From Jejubacter sp036620675 (GTDB lineage: Bacteria; Pseudomonadota; Gammaproteobacteria; Enterobacterales; Enterobacteriaceae), in assembly GCA_036620675.1 (NCBI GenBank), contig JAZHEE010000019.1: a stretch of 64,000 nt of DNA; one strand, written 5' to 3'. The stretch's first letter is position 1. Each line of letters opens with the position of its first letter. Shown here piece after piece: positions 44,725 through 53,808 of this stretch. The notes beneath the pieces were generated by a model, which saw only the letters and a program-made list of their open reading frames with translations, was not told the origin of the DNA and did no database searches. Both the position numbers and the translations under genes were made by a program.

Positions 44725-44916
44725 TTAGTTACCCTGCGCCAGCTCAGCCAGCAGCGGCCAGCGCTGGAGCGCGGTATTTAGCCTTTCCTGCCGGGAGATG
44801 TCGGTATAATCAATATCCGGCAAAGCAAATGCCTGGAACAGCGTCTGAATATCATTTTGCGCCGCGATCCCAGGTAAATCCAGAAGCCCATCAGATGCAT
44901 CTTTTTGCTTATTCAT
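44725..44916 (-). CDS. bcsR: Cellulose biosynthesis protein BcsR
   Basis: Small acidic protein, 63 aa from the ATG at 44916; a GTG three codons upstream is the alternative. The conserved core QNDIQTLFQAFALPDIDYTDIS and the end RWPLLAELAQG match E. coli BcsR (YhjR). BcsR pairs with BcsQ in the cytoplasmic regulatory complex and is first in the bcsRQABZC operon. It is divergent from bcsE across a 171-bp AT-rich gap. Confidence 0.9.
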   Translation of the reverse strand: MNKQKDASDGLLDLPGIAAQNDIQTLFQAFALPDIDYTDISRQERLNTALQRWPLLAELAQGN

Positions 44917-45087
44917 ACCCTGCACCGGTATAATCCATTAGTATTTCTATGCACCAGGAAGATTCGCAACAAAAGAAACACGCCATGCTGCGATAAAGTT
45001 TTTGTTTTACAATGCTAAGACCGCTGTTATTTATTTTCAATGTTAGGTTCATTTCCGCAGTTTGGCGAGTAAGCGAAGAGAGAGATC

Positions 45088-46644
45088 ATGGCCCCCATTT
45101 TTTCTGTTGGAATCCACGCACTATGGGACGAATTGCGGCATATGCCCGCAGGTGGCATCTGGTGGGTAAACGCCGAACGTTTTGAGGATGCGGTACGCCT
45201 GGCCAACAGCACAATCTCCACCCAGAAAAATGATGCGAAAGTCGCTTTCGTCACAATGGGAACGGCACCGAAAAAGATTCTCACTTCGCTTTCTGAAAAC
45301 GGGCCGGAAGAGATTTTACTCTATAAAGCGAAAAATACGAAAAATAGTCTATACTCGCTATTGCCAGATTTGTCATGCAATATAAACCCTGAGCATTTTC
45401 TGATTGTTTTTTTGCTCAAGGATAATTTTTTTAACAAAGCAAGATCAGAAAAACTTCATGAGATTATCAATAAGATAAACAAACAGTGCCAAAAATATCA
45501 GTGCACATTACTGGTGATAAATCCGGGAAGGCGCAGTGACGATCAATATTCCGCGTTGGTGAATGCGCATCGGAGCCTGAACGGCCTGGCGAGCTTGCGT
45601 CCGCAGAATGATGCCTGGATTTTCGATGTCGCTTTCTGGTGTAACGAAAAAGGCGTCAGCGCCCGACAGCAGTTAACGATTCGCTGGCAGCAAAGCCGCT
45701 GGGAATTGTGTGAGTCGGTACAGAGCGATCCGCAACCCCGCAGCGATGAGCGAACGATCCTTAGTCACAAGGCGGTTCTGGAAGGCGCGCCGCCGCTCTC
45801 GGAACACTGGCGCCTGTTTGACAGTAATCAGGCGCTGTTTGACGCGGCACGCAGCGCCCAGGCAGCCACGATCATCTTTTCACTCACCCACAACCGCGAC
45901 GTCGAATCCATCGCCCACGACCTACATGCCCTGCGCCGCCAGCGCGGCAGCGCGCTGAAGCTTATAGTGCGTGAAAGCCAGGCCAGTCTGCGCGCCGTGG
46001 ACGAACGTTTGTTGATGGGCAGCGGCGCCAGCCTGGTAATTTCGGGAAATACGCCGCTTTCACGCTGCCTGACGCTTATCGAAAGCATACAGGGCCAGCA
46101 GTACACCCGCCCGATACCGGAAAATCTTTCCGATCTCATCGGCGCGCTGCGCCCGCTGCAGCTACGAGGCTGGCAGCCCTGGGGCGCCTTCTGTAACGCC
46201 ATTGAGGCACTGCTCCATAACCCCCTGATTCCCGAAAACAATCGCGGCGTACTGGTGGCCCTGCGTCCGGTTCCGGGGCTGGCGACAGAGCAGGCGCTTT
46301 CCCTCTGTCGTCTTAAACGCCAGGGCGACATCATGACCGCCAATGCTCAGCGTATTGTGCTATTCCTGAGCTACTGCCGGATTAACGATCTGGATATTGC
46401 CCTGAAGAACATTTTTTTGCTGCCGCCGGATGAGGTGGCCTCCAACCGTATGGTGTGGTTCGAAGATCGGCAGATCGCTGCGGAGCTGATCCAGATGCGC
46501 ACCCAGGCGCCGCGCCGCGACATCATGCCTGCCGCCAAGGCTCAATCCGCCATTCGGACCGAAGAAGCGCCAGACATGGGGCGCCGTCAGCCTCATCCCG
46601 TCACCCTTCTGGCCCCGGAGTCTGCTTATGATGAGCATCAGTGA
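45088..46644 (+). CDS. bcsE: c-di-GMP-binding cellulose activator BcsE
   Basis: 518 aa; cytoplasmic protein with degenerate receiver-like and GGDEF-like (GIL) domains that binds c-di-GMP and boosts BcsA. The I-site-like RxGD motif is RQGD at 411-414 (LCRLKRQGDIM). The N-terminal region begins FSVGIHALWDELRHMPAGG, as in E. coli. Bases 45300-45500 are noticeably more AT-rich than the rest of the gene. Its end overlaps bcsF by 17 bp. First gene of the divergent bcsEFG operon. Confidence 0.95.
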   Translation: MAPIFSVGIHALWDELRHMPAGGIWWVNAERFEDAVRLANSTISTQKNDAKVAFVTMGTAPKKILTSLSENGPEEILLYKAKNTKNSLYSLLPDLSCNINPEHFLIVFLLKDNFFNKARSEKLHEIINKINKQCQKYQCTLLVINPGRRSDDQYSALVNAHRSLNGLASLRPQNDAWIFDVAFWCNEKGVSARQQLTIRWQQSRWELCESVQSDPQPRSDERTILSHKAVLEGAPPLSEHWRLFDSNQALFDAARSAQAATIIFSLTHNRDVESIAHDLHALRRQRGSALKLIVRESQASLRAVDERLLMGSGASLVISGNTPLSRCLTLIESIQGQQYTRPIPENLSDLIGALRPLQLRGWQPWGAFCNAIEALLHNPLIPENNRGVLVALRPVPGLATEQALSLCRLKRQGDIMTANAQRIVLFLSYCRINDLDIALKNIFLLPPDEVASNRMVWFEDRQIAAELIQMRTQAPRRDIMPAAKAQSAIRTEEAPDMGRRQPHPVTLLAPESAYDEHQ

Positions 46645-46825
46645 CATTCTTCAACTGATTGTACTGTGCGCCGTTATCTTTTTGCCGCTGGGGTACTACG
46701 CCCGCCGCTGGCTGGCGCCCCTGACAACCTGGGCGCGCATCACCTTTTTCAAACCCCGTTTCGTCAAACCTGCCGGAACATTACGCCGGCAACAGGATGT
46801 CAGGGCAAACTCAGAACATGACTGA
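46628..46825 (+). CDS. bcsF: Cellulose biosynthesis membrane protein BcsF
   Basis: 65-aa single-span protein: hydrophobic helix ISDILQLIVLCAVIFLPLGYYA followed by a basic tail (ARRW, FFKPRF). In E. coli BcsF recruits BcsE to the membrane and works with BcsG. It overlaps both neighbours (17 bp with bcsE, 8 bp with bcsG), so translation is coupled. The second Met (46631) may be the true start. Confidence 0.93.
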   Translation: MMSISDILQLIVLCAVIFLPLGYYARRWLAPLTTWARITFFKPRFVKPAGTLRRQQDVRANSEHD

Positions 46826-48482
46826 ACATAAATCAACGCCGCCATTAACAACACCGCTCTGGCAGTACTGGCGCGGGCTTTCAGGCTGGAACTTCTACTT
46901 TCTGGCTAAATTCGCGCTGCTCTGGACTGGCTACCTGAATTTTCACGCGCTGGAGAACCTGGTTTTTGCTGCTTACCTGCTGTTTCCGATTCCCGCTCCG
47001 CGGCTGCATCGCCTGCGCCACTGGATCGGTCTGCCTGTCGGTATCGCTCTGTTCTGGCACGATACCTGGTTGCCAGGCCTGGACAGTATTCTCAGTCAGG
47101 GTTCCCAGGTGGCCGGTTTTAGCTGGGATTATATTCTGGATCTCACCACCCGCTTTATTAACTGGCAGATGGTGGGCGCGGCATTTGTGCTGCTGGTGGC
47201 CTGGCTGTTTATCTCTCAGTGGGTGCGGGTAACGGTGCTGGTCGTGGCGGCACTTATCTGGCTTAACGTGCTGACGGTTTCCGGCCCGGTGATTGCGTTG
47301 ACCCCAGGCGGCAATACGGCACCAGCGGCAGTCACCACCGCTATCTCTTCTGGCGATGCCAGTACACCTCAGGTGGGGGACATTCCGGCCCAGACCGCCC
47401 CGGCTAATTCCCAGAATCTCACCGCGTGGCTGAACAGCTTTTACGCCAGCGAAGCCAAACGCCAGACAAAATTTCCTGCCTCGCTGCCTGCGGATGCCCA
47501 GCCCTTCGAGCTGCTGGTCATCAATATCTGTTCGCTGGCCTGGTCCGATATGGAGGCCACCGGTCTGACATCGCACCCGCTCTGGTCACACTTCGATATT
47601 CTGTTTAAGGAGTTTAACTCCGCGACCTCATACAGCGGCCCGGCGGCGATTCGCCTGCTGCGCGCCAGCTGTGGTCAGCCTTCCCATAAGAATCTCTATT
47701 CGCCGGCCGGCAATCAGTGCTATCTGTTCGATAACCTGGCGGCACTCGGCTTCAGTCAGCACCTGATGTTGGATCACAACGGCGTCTTCGGCAACTTCCT
47801 GAAAGAGATTCGTGAAAACGGCGGCGTTCAGTCGCCGCTGATGAATCAGAACGGTCTGCCTACGAACCTGCTGTCGTTTGATAACTCACCGATCTATGAC
47901 GATACGGCGGTGCTGCAGCGCTGGCTTTCTGCAGAAGAGCGCGATCCCAACGCCCGTTCCGCCACTTTCTTTAACCTGCTACCGCTACACGACGGCAACC
48001 ACTTCCCCGGTATCAGTAAGACCGCCGACTATAAGGTGCGCGCCCAGAAGCTGTTCGATCAGTTAGATAGCTTCCTGAGCGAGCTGGAAAAGTCAGGGCG
48101 TAAGGTGATGGTGGTCGTGGTGCCAGAGCATGGCGCCGCGCTGAAGGGCGACAGAATGCAGGTTTCCGGGCTGCGTGATATTCCCAGCCCGTCTATCACC
48201 CACGTGCCGGTGGGCGTGAAGTTTATCGGTATGAAGGCGCCTCATCAGGGCAGCCCGATTGAAATTAGCCAGCCCAGCAGCTATCTGGCGATCTCCGAAC
48301 TGGTCGCACGCTCCGTGGACGGTAAGAACTTCGTGGCCGATCAGGTGGACAGGAACGCCCTGACCAGCGACCTTCCGCAGACAGCACCGGTTTCCGAAAA
48401 CGCCAATGCCGTGGTGATTGAGTATCAGGGTAAACCCTGGGTTCGCCTTGGCGGCGGCGATTGGGTGCCATATCCGCAATAA
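46818..48482 (+). CDS. bcsG: Cellulose phosphoethanolamine transferase BcsG
   Basis: 554 aa from ATG 46818, overlapping the bcsF stop. About five N-terminal membrane helices (residues 25-155) precede a periplasmic alkaline-phosphatase-fold domain that moves phosphoethanolamine from phospholipid to cellulose. The nucleophile is Ser273 in SATSYSGPAA (Ser278 in E. coli), and the zinc ligands lie in NICS, LLPLHDGNH and VVVPEHGAAL. The C-terminus GGDWVPYPQ equals E. coli. An upstream in-frame Met at 46797 is less likely. Last gene of bcsEFG. Confidence 0.95.
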   Translation: MTEHKSTPPLTTPLWQYWRGLSGWNFYFLAKFALLWTGYLNFHALENLVFAAYLLFPIPAPRLHRLRHWIGLPVGIALFWHDTWLPGLDSILSQGSQVAGFSWDYILDLTTRFINWQMVGAAFVLLVAWLFISQWVRVTVLVVAALIWLNVLTVSGPVIALTPGGNTAPAAVTTAISSGDASTPQVGDIPAQTAPANSQNLTAWLNSFYASEAKRQTKFPASLPADAQPFELLVINICSLAWSDMEATGLTSHPLWSHFDILFKEFNSATSYSGPAAIRLLRASCGQPSHKNLYSPAGNQCYLFDNLAALGFSQHLMLDHNGVFGNFLKEIRENGGVQSPLMNQNGLPTNLLSFDNSPIYDDTAVLQRWLSAEERDPNARSATFFNLLPLHDGNHFPGISKTADYKVRAQKLFDQLDSFLSELEKSGRKVMVVVVPEHGAALKGDRMQVSGLRDIPSPSITHVPVGVKFIGMKAPHQGSPIEISQPSSYLAISELVARSVDGKNFVADQVDRNALTSDLPQTAPVSENANAVVIEYQGKPWVRLGGGDWVPYPQ

Positions 48483-48489
48483 TAAAAAA

Positions 48490-48900
48490 GGTTCATCGCG
48501 GATTGTCGTGAAGCTGAAGTTACGGCGGCTGCCCTGGGTTCCGTGAATACTCCGGCGATTTTCAGGCCGGAGTGTCACTGCCCTGAATCTTCTGCCCTGA
48601 TTTATCCGTAAAGGTATTGTTGGTTGTATTTGAGCGATCCGGCCGAAGCGATGAGGGGTTGCCACCCGGCTTAAAAAACGCCGCAGCGTTCACGCAGGGC
48701 CGGAGGAGCGACAGGATGTCGCGACAGGGCAAGGTCGCCAGGGATGGCGACCTTGCCCGTTCCGAAAAGCCCGGCGTGATAAGCGAAGGGGCCCCGAAGG
48801 GAGTTTTTTACCGCCGGGGAGCCCGGGTCGCCAGGGGGGCGGCGACTGAGCCCCCCTGGCCCGTTCTACCTGCTGTGGATTAACAGAGAAGCTGTTGCCT
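48490..48900. repeat. Structured non-coding region after bcsG
   Basis: About 410 bp with strong dyads and no credible gene. ACTCCGGC/GCCGGAGT spans 48549-48573. GGGCAAGGTCGCCA pairs perfectly with 48745-48758 around a GGGA loop (48727-48758). GCCAGGGGGGC pairs with GCCCCCCTGGC (48830-48860). It opens with GGTTCATCGCGGATTGTCG (48490-48508), a 15/19 match to the inverted motif closing the adjacent array at 49336-49354. It is GC-rich throughout. The set looks like an intergenic repeat element, but I cannot name it. Confidence 0.55.
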
Positions 48901-48904
48901 GAAG

Positions 48905-49318
48905 TGAACGGAACAGCCCGCCGCATCACATATTCTGCCAGTTTTGTTCTGAAACCGGGCACCGAAGCCGTCTGTTCCCCTCACCCCGGCCCTCTCCCGA
49001 AACGGGAGAGGGAGTTTCCCGGCAATGAACAGAACTGCCCACCGCATCGTCATATTCTGCCGCTTCTATTCTGAAAGCGGGCGCCGTAGCCGCCTGTCAC
49101 CCTCACCCCGGCCCTCTCCCGAAACGGGAGAGGGAGTTTCCCGGCAATGAACGGAACAGCCCGCCACATCATCATATTCTGCCGTTTTTGTTCTGAAACC
49201 GGGCGCCGTAGCCGCCTGTCACCCTCACCCCGGCCCTCTCCCGAAACGGGAAAGGGAGTTTCCCGGCAATGAACGGAACGGCCCGCCGCATCATCATATT
49301 CTGCCGGTTTTTTGTTTC
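48905..49318. repeat. 122-bp tandem repeat array (about 3.4 copies)
   Basis: The anchor CCCTCACCCC starts at 48978, 49100 and 49222, an exact 122-bp period. Each unit holds the hairpin CCCTCTCCCG/CGGGAGAGGG, then a conserved TTTCCCGGCAATGAACGGAA stretch and a GGGCGCCG(T)AGCCG segment. The third copy has one stem change (GGGAAAGGG). A partial unit begins at about 48905. Downstream, 49318-49354 carries a conserved flank that recurs, inverted, at 63595. There is no spacer diversity, so it is not CRISPR. Frames through it are artefacts. Confidence 0.85.
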
Positions 49319-49355
49319 CGCTTTCGAACACTCCACGCTAATACACGATGAACCA

Positions 49356-49389
49356 TAAAAAAGCGCCTCTTTCCTGGTGGAAGAGGCGC
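49356..49389 (-). terminator. Terminator of the autotransporter gene
   Basis: On the minus strand GCGCCTCTT (49389-49381) pairs perfectly with AAGAGGCGC (49371-49363) and is followed by six to seven T (49362-49356). Confidence 0.85.
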
Positions 49390-49407
49390 CCTATCTGCCC
49401 GTCAAAG

Positions 49408-52400
49408 TCAGAACTGTAGCTTGAGCCCCAGAGTGCCGCGCGTATCGCTATATTTATTACGCCCGACCTGCTGACCGACATCAGCCCACAGCGCCAGACT
49501 GCTGCTCAGTTGCCCTTCGGCACCGATCCGAACTTCCGCCAGGTTCTGACCACCGATCATGGCGTTACGCTCACCGTTCATCTTCACCGCAAAGGCCCGG
49601 GTGTTGTGTATCCAGTTGGCTTCAACGTAGGGACGGAAGCTGTCAGAAATCCCTTTTTCCGGCCGCCCCTTCATCCAGGCCCGCATGCCCAACTGAGTCA
49701 TCACATTGCCGGCTCCGCTGCTGCTGACACGGGTACCCTGATCTTCCACCAGCGAATCCGCCCGAACATCCATCCAGACCGCCTGCCCGCGCGGCTCCAG
49801 CCAGAAGCTAAAGCGTTCAGAGGTACCCACAGGCAGTGCATAACCAGCCTCTACCGAGGCAGTCACGCCGCGGGAGCGGTATTTTTCCTGACGAAACTCA
49901 TCGCCGGAGACCCGATTATGGAACCAGGCGTACTGAATCCAGCTATCGACCCAGGCACCAGTACGCTCCGCATCGTCGGCAAACCAGGTGCCATACACGC
50001 CAACGCTATAGCCGTTTACCTGGCCGCGTGACGTGTAGCCGGTAATTTCTGAACGGGTTTTGCTCTGGTTATGTCCATAGCCCGCCATCAGACCAAGCCG
50101 CCAGCTGTCACGCTCATTGCGACTCCAGCGCGCCACATCGCCACCAAGCTGCAAGGTATAGCTGTTACTGTGGCTAATCAACTGACCGCCCGCCTCTTCG
50201 AAACGGCTGTGCGAACCGGTATTACGCAACCACAGCGTGGTTGTATGACGTTCGCCGGTCAGCGGATCGACATACTCATGCTCGCCCTGCCGGTCATGTA
50301 ATCGGGTCAGAAACAGCGTATTGGCCGCCGCGATATTAGCGACATAGCTACCGCTTTCCGGTCGATAAACTTTAGCGTAGTCATAGCGCCCGACCGCATC
50401 GCCGCTACCGCTGTCATTGGCATCATTCCCATTACCGGGTTCGCCAGAATTACTGTTGTCGTTCCCTTCTTCAGCAGGCAGCCCTTCTGGCGTGTTCGTT
50501 CCACCACCGTTGGCCGTTTCACCGGAACCGCCATCCGTATTATCGGTATCACTCCCCGTTCCTTCTTCCGTGGGTACTTCCGGGACATTTGTGCCAGCGC
50601 CAGTATCATCACCCGCCTCTCCCGTCTGCGGTGGAGTGTTCTCCCCCGTCACATCCTCTTCGCTGTTGCTCAGATACCAGTTGCTTCCTTTCTGCACCAG
50701 AGCGTAATCGTACAGGCCAATTCCGACGCGACGCTCCAGGCTGAATACGCCATCGGATGCGCCGCCGACGGCGATCAGTTCGATTCCCATATCGGTGTGT
50801 TCACCGTGACCGTAGATGTTATTGAACTTCACCTGAGTATTGCCGCTGGTGTTGCCGGTGACGACCATACGATCGCCGGGGGAATCGCTGTCGCCATTCA
50901 GGGTGACGTTCATTACCAGAGTACCGCCATCGCCGTGATAATCACCATTCACCGTCAGCGTCTTAAACTCCGACCCGGAATCATTCAGAAAGTGAATGGT
51001 GCCGCCATTGAGCTGCAAACCGGTCAGCGTAGAATTACCGGTCATATCCCAGAGGCTACCGGCGCCATTCAACGCCAGGTTCACGGTACCGCCATTCGTC
51101 GCCGTCATTGTGCTGTAAAGATAAGCATTATCCGCCGTACGCAGGTCAATATCCCCGTTATCTGCGGTTACCGCGCCCCAGGCATTCACCGTCTGATCAT
51201 TAAGCGTCACCTTACCGCCATTCTGAGCGAAAAAAGCGGTGGCGTTATCCGCCGTGCGTAAATCGCCCAGGTTTACGCTACCGTTCAGGTCAATGGCGCT
51301 GTTGCCTTCGGCCCCTACATAGATAAGAGCGTTCGACAGCGGCGAGCCTTCCGTCACGCCAATATTCAGTCCGCCATTCACCACAATTGTCGAGGTAACA
51401 TCATCCCGGCTGTTCTGCGCCAGAATAAAGCGGTCGGTTTCACTGACGCTGGCATTGCTGTCCAGCGAGAACCAGATATCGCTTAGCTGCACGCGAGCGC
51501 CATTCTGAGCCACAATGCCGTTAATTCCGTGGTGGTTCCCGGCGTCGCGAACCAGCGTCAGCATCGCCCCATTCTGCAAATCGATGCCCGCCAGCCCCGA
51601 TGCCGCTGGGCCGCTGGCGGATATCGCCGTCAATATGCCACTACCGGAAACCGACAGACCGGTGTAGCCCGTCGCGGTAATACTGCCGTTATTCGCCACC
51701 AGCCCTTTAATACTCATATCCGAGCTGCTGCCGTTCACCACGATCTCTGCGTTGCTCATCGCGATATTCTGCCCTGCGGCCTCAACGCCCGTCGCCTCTC
51801 CACTGGCAATAAGGTTTATTTTTACATCCTCAAGCTGAATATTCACGTTTTGACCGGCGTTACACTCTCCGGGCTGGCTACAATTCGCTAATATTCCGGT
51901 AGCATTCCCTGAATTATTATTCAGTGTGATCCCTGATAAGCCAGATAAATTAACGAATTGAGAGTCAGCATTTCCCGATAAGGCTATCGAGTTCAGCCCA
52001 TATAGCTGCGCCATCTTTTGACCATAGTGGTCATCTTTAGCGATGATAGTGAGGTATTTACCACGTACCGTTCCACCATTCTCTACGGTAAGCGCATTAG
52101 CACTATTCGCTGATATAATTTGGGTTCCGCTACCTAAATCGATCGCGCTGTTATTAGCGTAAACCACATATCTGGCAAGCGTTGCTGGTATGTTTGAGCT
52201 ATCAATGGTCGCGCCGCCGTCAACAACGATATTTCCTGACCCCAGCACAATGCCTTGCCCGGGGCCGTTCGATGCGCCATTGATGGCCCAGACCGCCGAG
52301 ACGCCACTGCCGTTATTAATTACTAAATCGCTGGCACAGACCGAGGCAGGGAGCAGCGCCAGGGCTATCTGAATGGCGGATCGTTTCTTTACGCCTGGTA

Positions 52401-52410
52401 AAATATGCAT
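49408..52410 (-). CDS. Type Va autotransporter (adhesin-like)
   Basis: 1000 aa from ATG 52410, preceded by AGGAAG; longer in-frame starts lack a signal. Signal peptide (KKRSAIQIALALLPASVCA), then a passenger of beta-helix type up to about residue 585 (many NGG, GNS and VNGG turns, e.g. GGTVNLALNGAGSLWDMTGN, typical of AIDA/pertactin folds). A 90-residue low-complexity linker rich in G, D, E, N, T and P follows (about 585-674). The C-terminal barrel (about 680-1000) ends in GTLGLKLQF with a terminal Phe. I see no protease triad, so adhesion or aggregation is the likely role. It replaces ldrD/yhjV of E. coli. A terminator follows. Confidence 0.88.
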   Translation of the reverse strand: MHILPGVKKRSAIQIALALLPASVCASDLVINNGSGVSAVWAINGASNGPGQGIVLGSGNIVVDGGATIDSSNIPATLARYVVYANNSAIDLGSGTQIISANSANALTVENGGTVRGKYLTIIAKDDHYGQKMAQLYGLNSIALSGNADSQFVNLSGLSGITLNNNSGNATGILANCSQPGECNAGQNVNIQLEDVKINLIASGEATGVEAAGQNIAMSNAEIVVNGSSSDMSIKGLVANNGSITATGYTGLSVSGSGILTAISASGPAASGLAGIDLQNGAMLTLVRDAGNHHGINGIVAQNGARVQLSDIWFSLDSNASVSETDRFILAQNSRDDVTSTIVVNGGLNIGVTEGSPLSNALIYVGAEGNSAIDLNGSVNLGDLRTADNATAFFAQNGGKVTLNDQTVNAWGAVTADNGDIDLRTADNAYLYSTMTATNGGTVNLALNGAGSLWDMTGNSTLTGLQLNGGTIHFLNDSGSEFKTLTVNGDYHGDGGTLVMNVTLNGDSDSPGDRMVVTGNTSGNTQVKFNNIYGHGEHTDMGIELIAVGGASDGVFSLERRVGIGLYDYALVQKGSNWYLSNSEEDVTGENTPPQTGEAGDDTGAGTNVPEVPTEEGTGSDTDNTDGGSGETANGGGTNTPEGLPAEEGNDNSNSGEPGNGNDANDSGSGDAVGRYDYAKVYRPESGSYVANIAAANTLFLTRLHDRQGEHEYVDPLTGERHTTTLWLRNTGSHSRFEEAGGQLISHSNSYTLQLGGDVARWSRNERDSWRLGLMAGYGHNQSKTRSEITGYTSRGQVNGYSVGVYGTWFADDAERTGAWVDSWIQYAWFHNRVSGDEFRQEKYRSRGVTASVEAGYALPVGTSERFSFWLEPRGQAVWMDVRADSLVEDQGTRVSSSGAGNVMTQLGMRAWMKGRPEKGISDSFRPYVEANWIHNTRAFAVKMNGERNAMIGGQNLAEVRIGAEGQLSSSLALWADVGQQVGRNKYSDTRGTLGLKLQF

Positions 52411-52492
52411 TCTGTTTCTTCCTGATATGAGCATCCATCTTCTCCACCAAAACGTACTTTCACAACGGGGGATGAACAAAGAAAATAAATTC

Positions 52493-52519
52493 ATGTCTGA
52501 TGCAAAGCATCACAGACAT
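52493..52519. promoter_or_regulatory. Dyad upstream of the autotransporter gene
   Basis: ATGTCTGATGC (52493-52503) and GCATCACAGACAT (52507-52519) are inverted copies apart from a 2-bp bulge, 83-109 bp before the start. The rest of 52411-52737 is very AT-rich and otherwise featureless, in contrast to the GC-rich coding flanks. Candidate operator. Confidence 0.4.
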
Positions 52520-52737
52520 AATATTCAAACTAATGATAATGAGTTAAAGTCATTAACACCATTTTCAAGAGTCACATCCTATTAAGAATTTTCATAAGGA
52601 GTTTAATTTTTAAATGAAATAACACAACCTATATCACAGAAGATATTTTATTTTCAGACATATCCAATAAATCACTGAATAAAAATACAGAAAAGTATAC
52701 TCAGAAAAAATATTACTGACATTTCCATTCAGTCAAC

Positions 52738-52762
52738 AAAAAAAGAGCGCCTGCTGGCGCTC
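52738..52762 (-). terminator. Terminator of the dpp operon
   Basis: On the minus strand GAGCGCC-AGCA-GGCGCTC (52762-52745) is followed by seven T (52744-52738), 24 bp beyond the dppF stop. Confidence 0.9.
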
Positions 52763-52785
52763 CTGGAAACGATAATGTAAAAGGC

Positions 52786-53808
52786 TCAGGCGGCGTGGAA
52801 CGATGAATCGCCGTCGTTTCCTTCATCCTTATCGATGGCAAAACAGGCCACCAGCTGCCCCTGGTATGATTTGAGCTGCGGCGGGCTTTGGGTGCATGGC
52901 TCGAAACAGCGGCGACAGCGGGCGCTGAAGGCGCAGCCCGGCGGCGGATTCAGCGGACTGGGCAACTCGCCGGTGAGTTTTATCCGCTCCCTGCGTAATG
53001 CCGGATTCAGGCGCGGCGTCGCCGACAACAGCGCCTGGGTATACGGATGGCGTGGATTATCGAAAATCTGCGTTTTGGTGCCTTTTTCCACACAGCGTCC
53101 CAGATACATCACCATTACCTCATCGGCGATGTGCTCAACCACCGAGAGATCGTGCGAAATAAAGACGTAGGAAAGCCCCATCTCCTGCTGCAGATCCATC
53201 ATCAGATTCAGCACCTGCGCCCGTACTGAGACATCCAGCGCCGACACCGGTTCATCGGCGATCACCACATCCGGATCCAGCATCAGGCCACGCGCAATAG
53301 CAATACGCTGGCGCTGGCCACCGGAAAACATATGCGGATAGCGATCGTAGTGCTCCTGCTTCAGCCCCACTTTCGCCATCATCGCCATGGCCTTTTCACG
53401 TCGCTCCGCTTTACTTAATCCGGTGTTGATCAGTAGTGGCTCTTCCAGAATTTGTCCGACCTTTTTGCGCGGATTCAGCGAAGCATACGGATTCTGAAAC
53501 ACTATCTGGATCTTCTGACGACGCAGCTTCTGGGCCTGGGGATCGTGCTTCAGCAGATCCTGGCCCTGCCAGTACAGTTCGCCCCCGGTCGGGGTTTCGA
53601 TCATGGTCAGCAGCCGCCCCAACGTGGATTTACCGCAGCCGGATTCACCCACCACGGCCAGCGTTTTACCGCGCTCCAGGGTGAAAGAGACGCCGTCCAG
53701 CGCCTTTACCTGGCGTTCCGGCGCAAAGAGTCCGGTTTTTACCGGGTAATATTTTTTAAGGCTTCTGGCCTGCAACAGCGGCTGGCCGGTGTTGTTCTGA
53801 TTACTCAT
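52786..53808 (-). CDS. dppF: Dipeptide ABC transporter ATPase DppF
   Basis: 340-aa ABC ATPase energising dipeptide and heme-precursor import. Walker A GESGCGKST, signature FSGGQRQRIAIARGL, Walker B VVIADEP and switch SHDLSVVEHIAD are all present. The C-terminal oligopeptide-transporter extension has a CxxxxxxCxxxC-like cluster (CAFSARCRRCFEPC) that may bind an Fe-S cluster in this family. It overlaps dppD by 4 bp (ATGA-type). Last gene of the operon. Confidence 0.97.
   Translation of the reverse strand: MSNQNNTGQPLLQARSLKKYYPVKTGLFAPERQVKALDGVSFTLERGKTLAVVGESGCGKSTLGRLLTMIETPTGGELYWQGQDLLKHDPQAQKLRRQKIQIVFQNPYASLNPRKKVGQILEEPLLINTGLSKAERREKAMAMMAKVGLKQEHYDRYPHMFSGGQRQRIAIARGLMLDPDVVIADEPVSALDVSVRAQVLNLMMDLQQEMGLSYVFISHDLSVVEHIADEVMVMYLGRCVEKGTKTQIFDNPRHPYTQALLSATPRLNPALRRERIKLTGELPSPLNPPPGCAFSARCRRCFEPCTQSPPQLKSYQGQLVACFAIDKDEGNDGDSSFHAA

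Noticed and set aside
48905..49318. CRISPR array
   Set aside because: Units are contiguous 122-bp tandem copies without unique spacers, and no cas genes are present.
52530..52548. Fur box upstream of the autotransporter gene
   Set aside because: TAATGATAATGA resembles half a Fur site, but the second half (GTTAAAG) fits poorly and the region is simply AT-rich.
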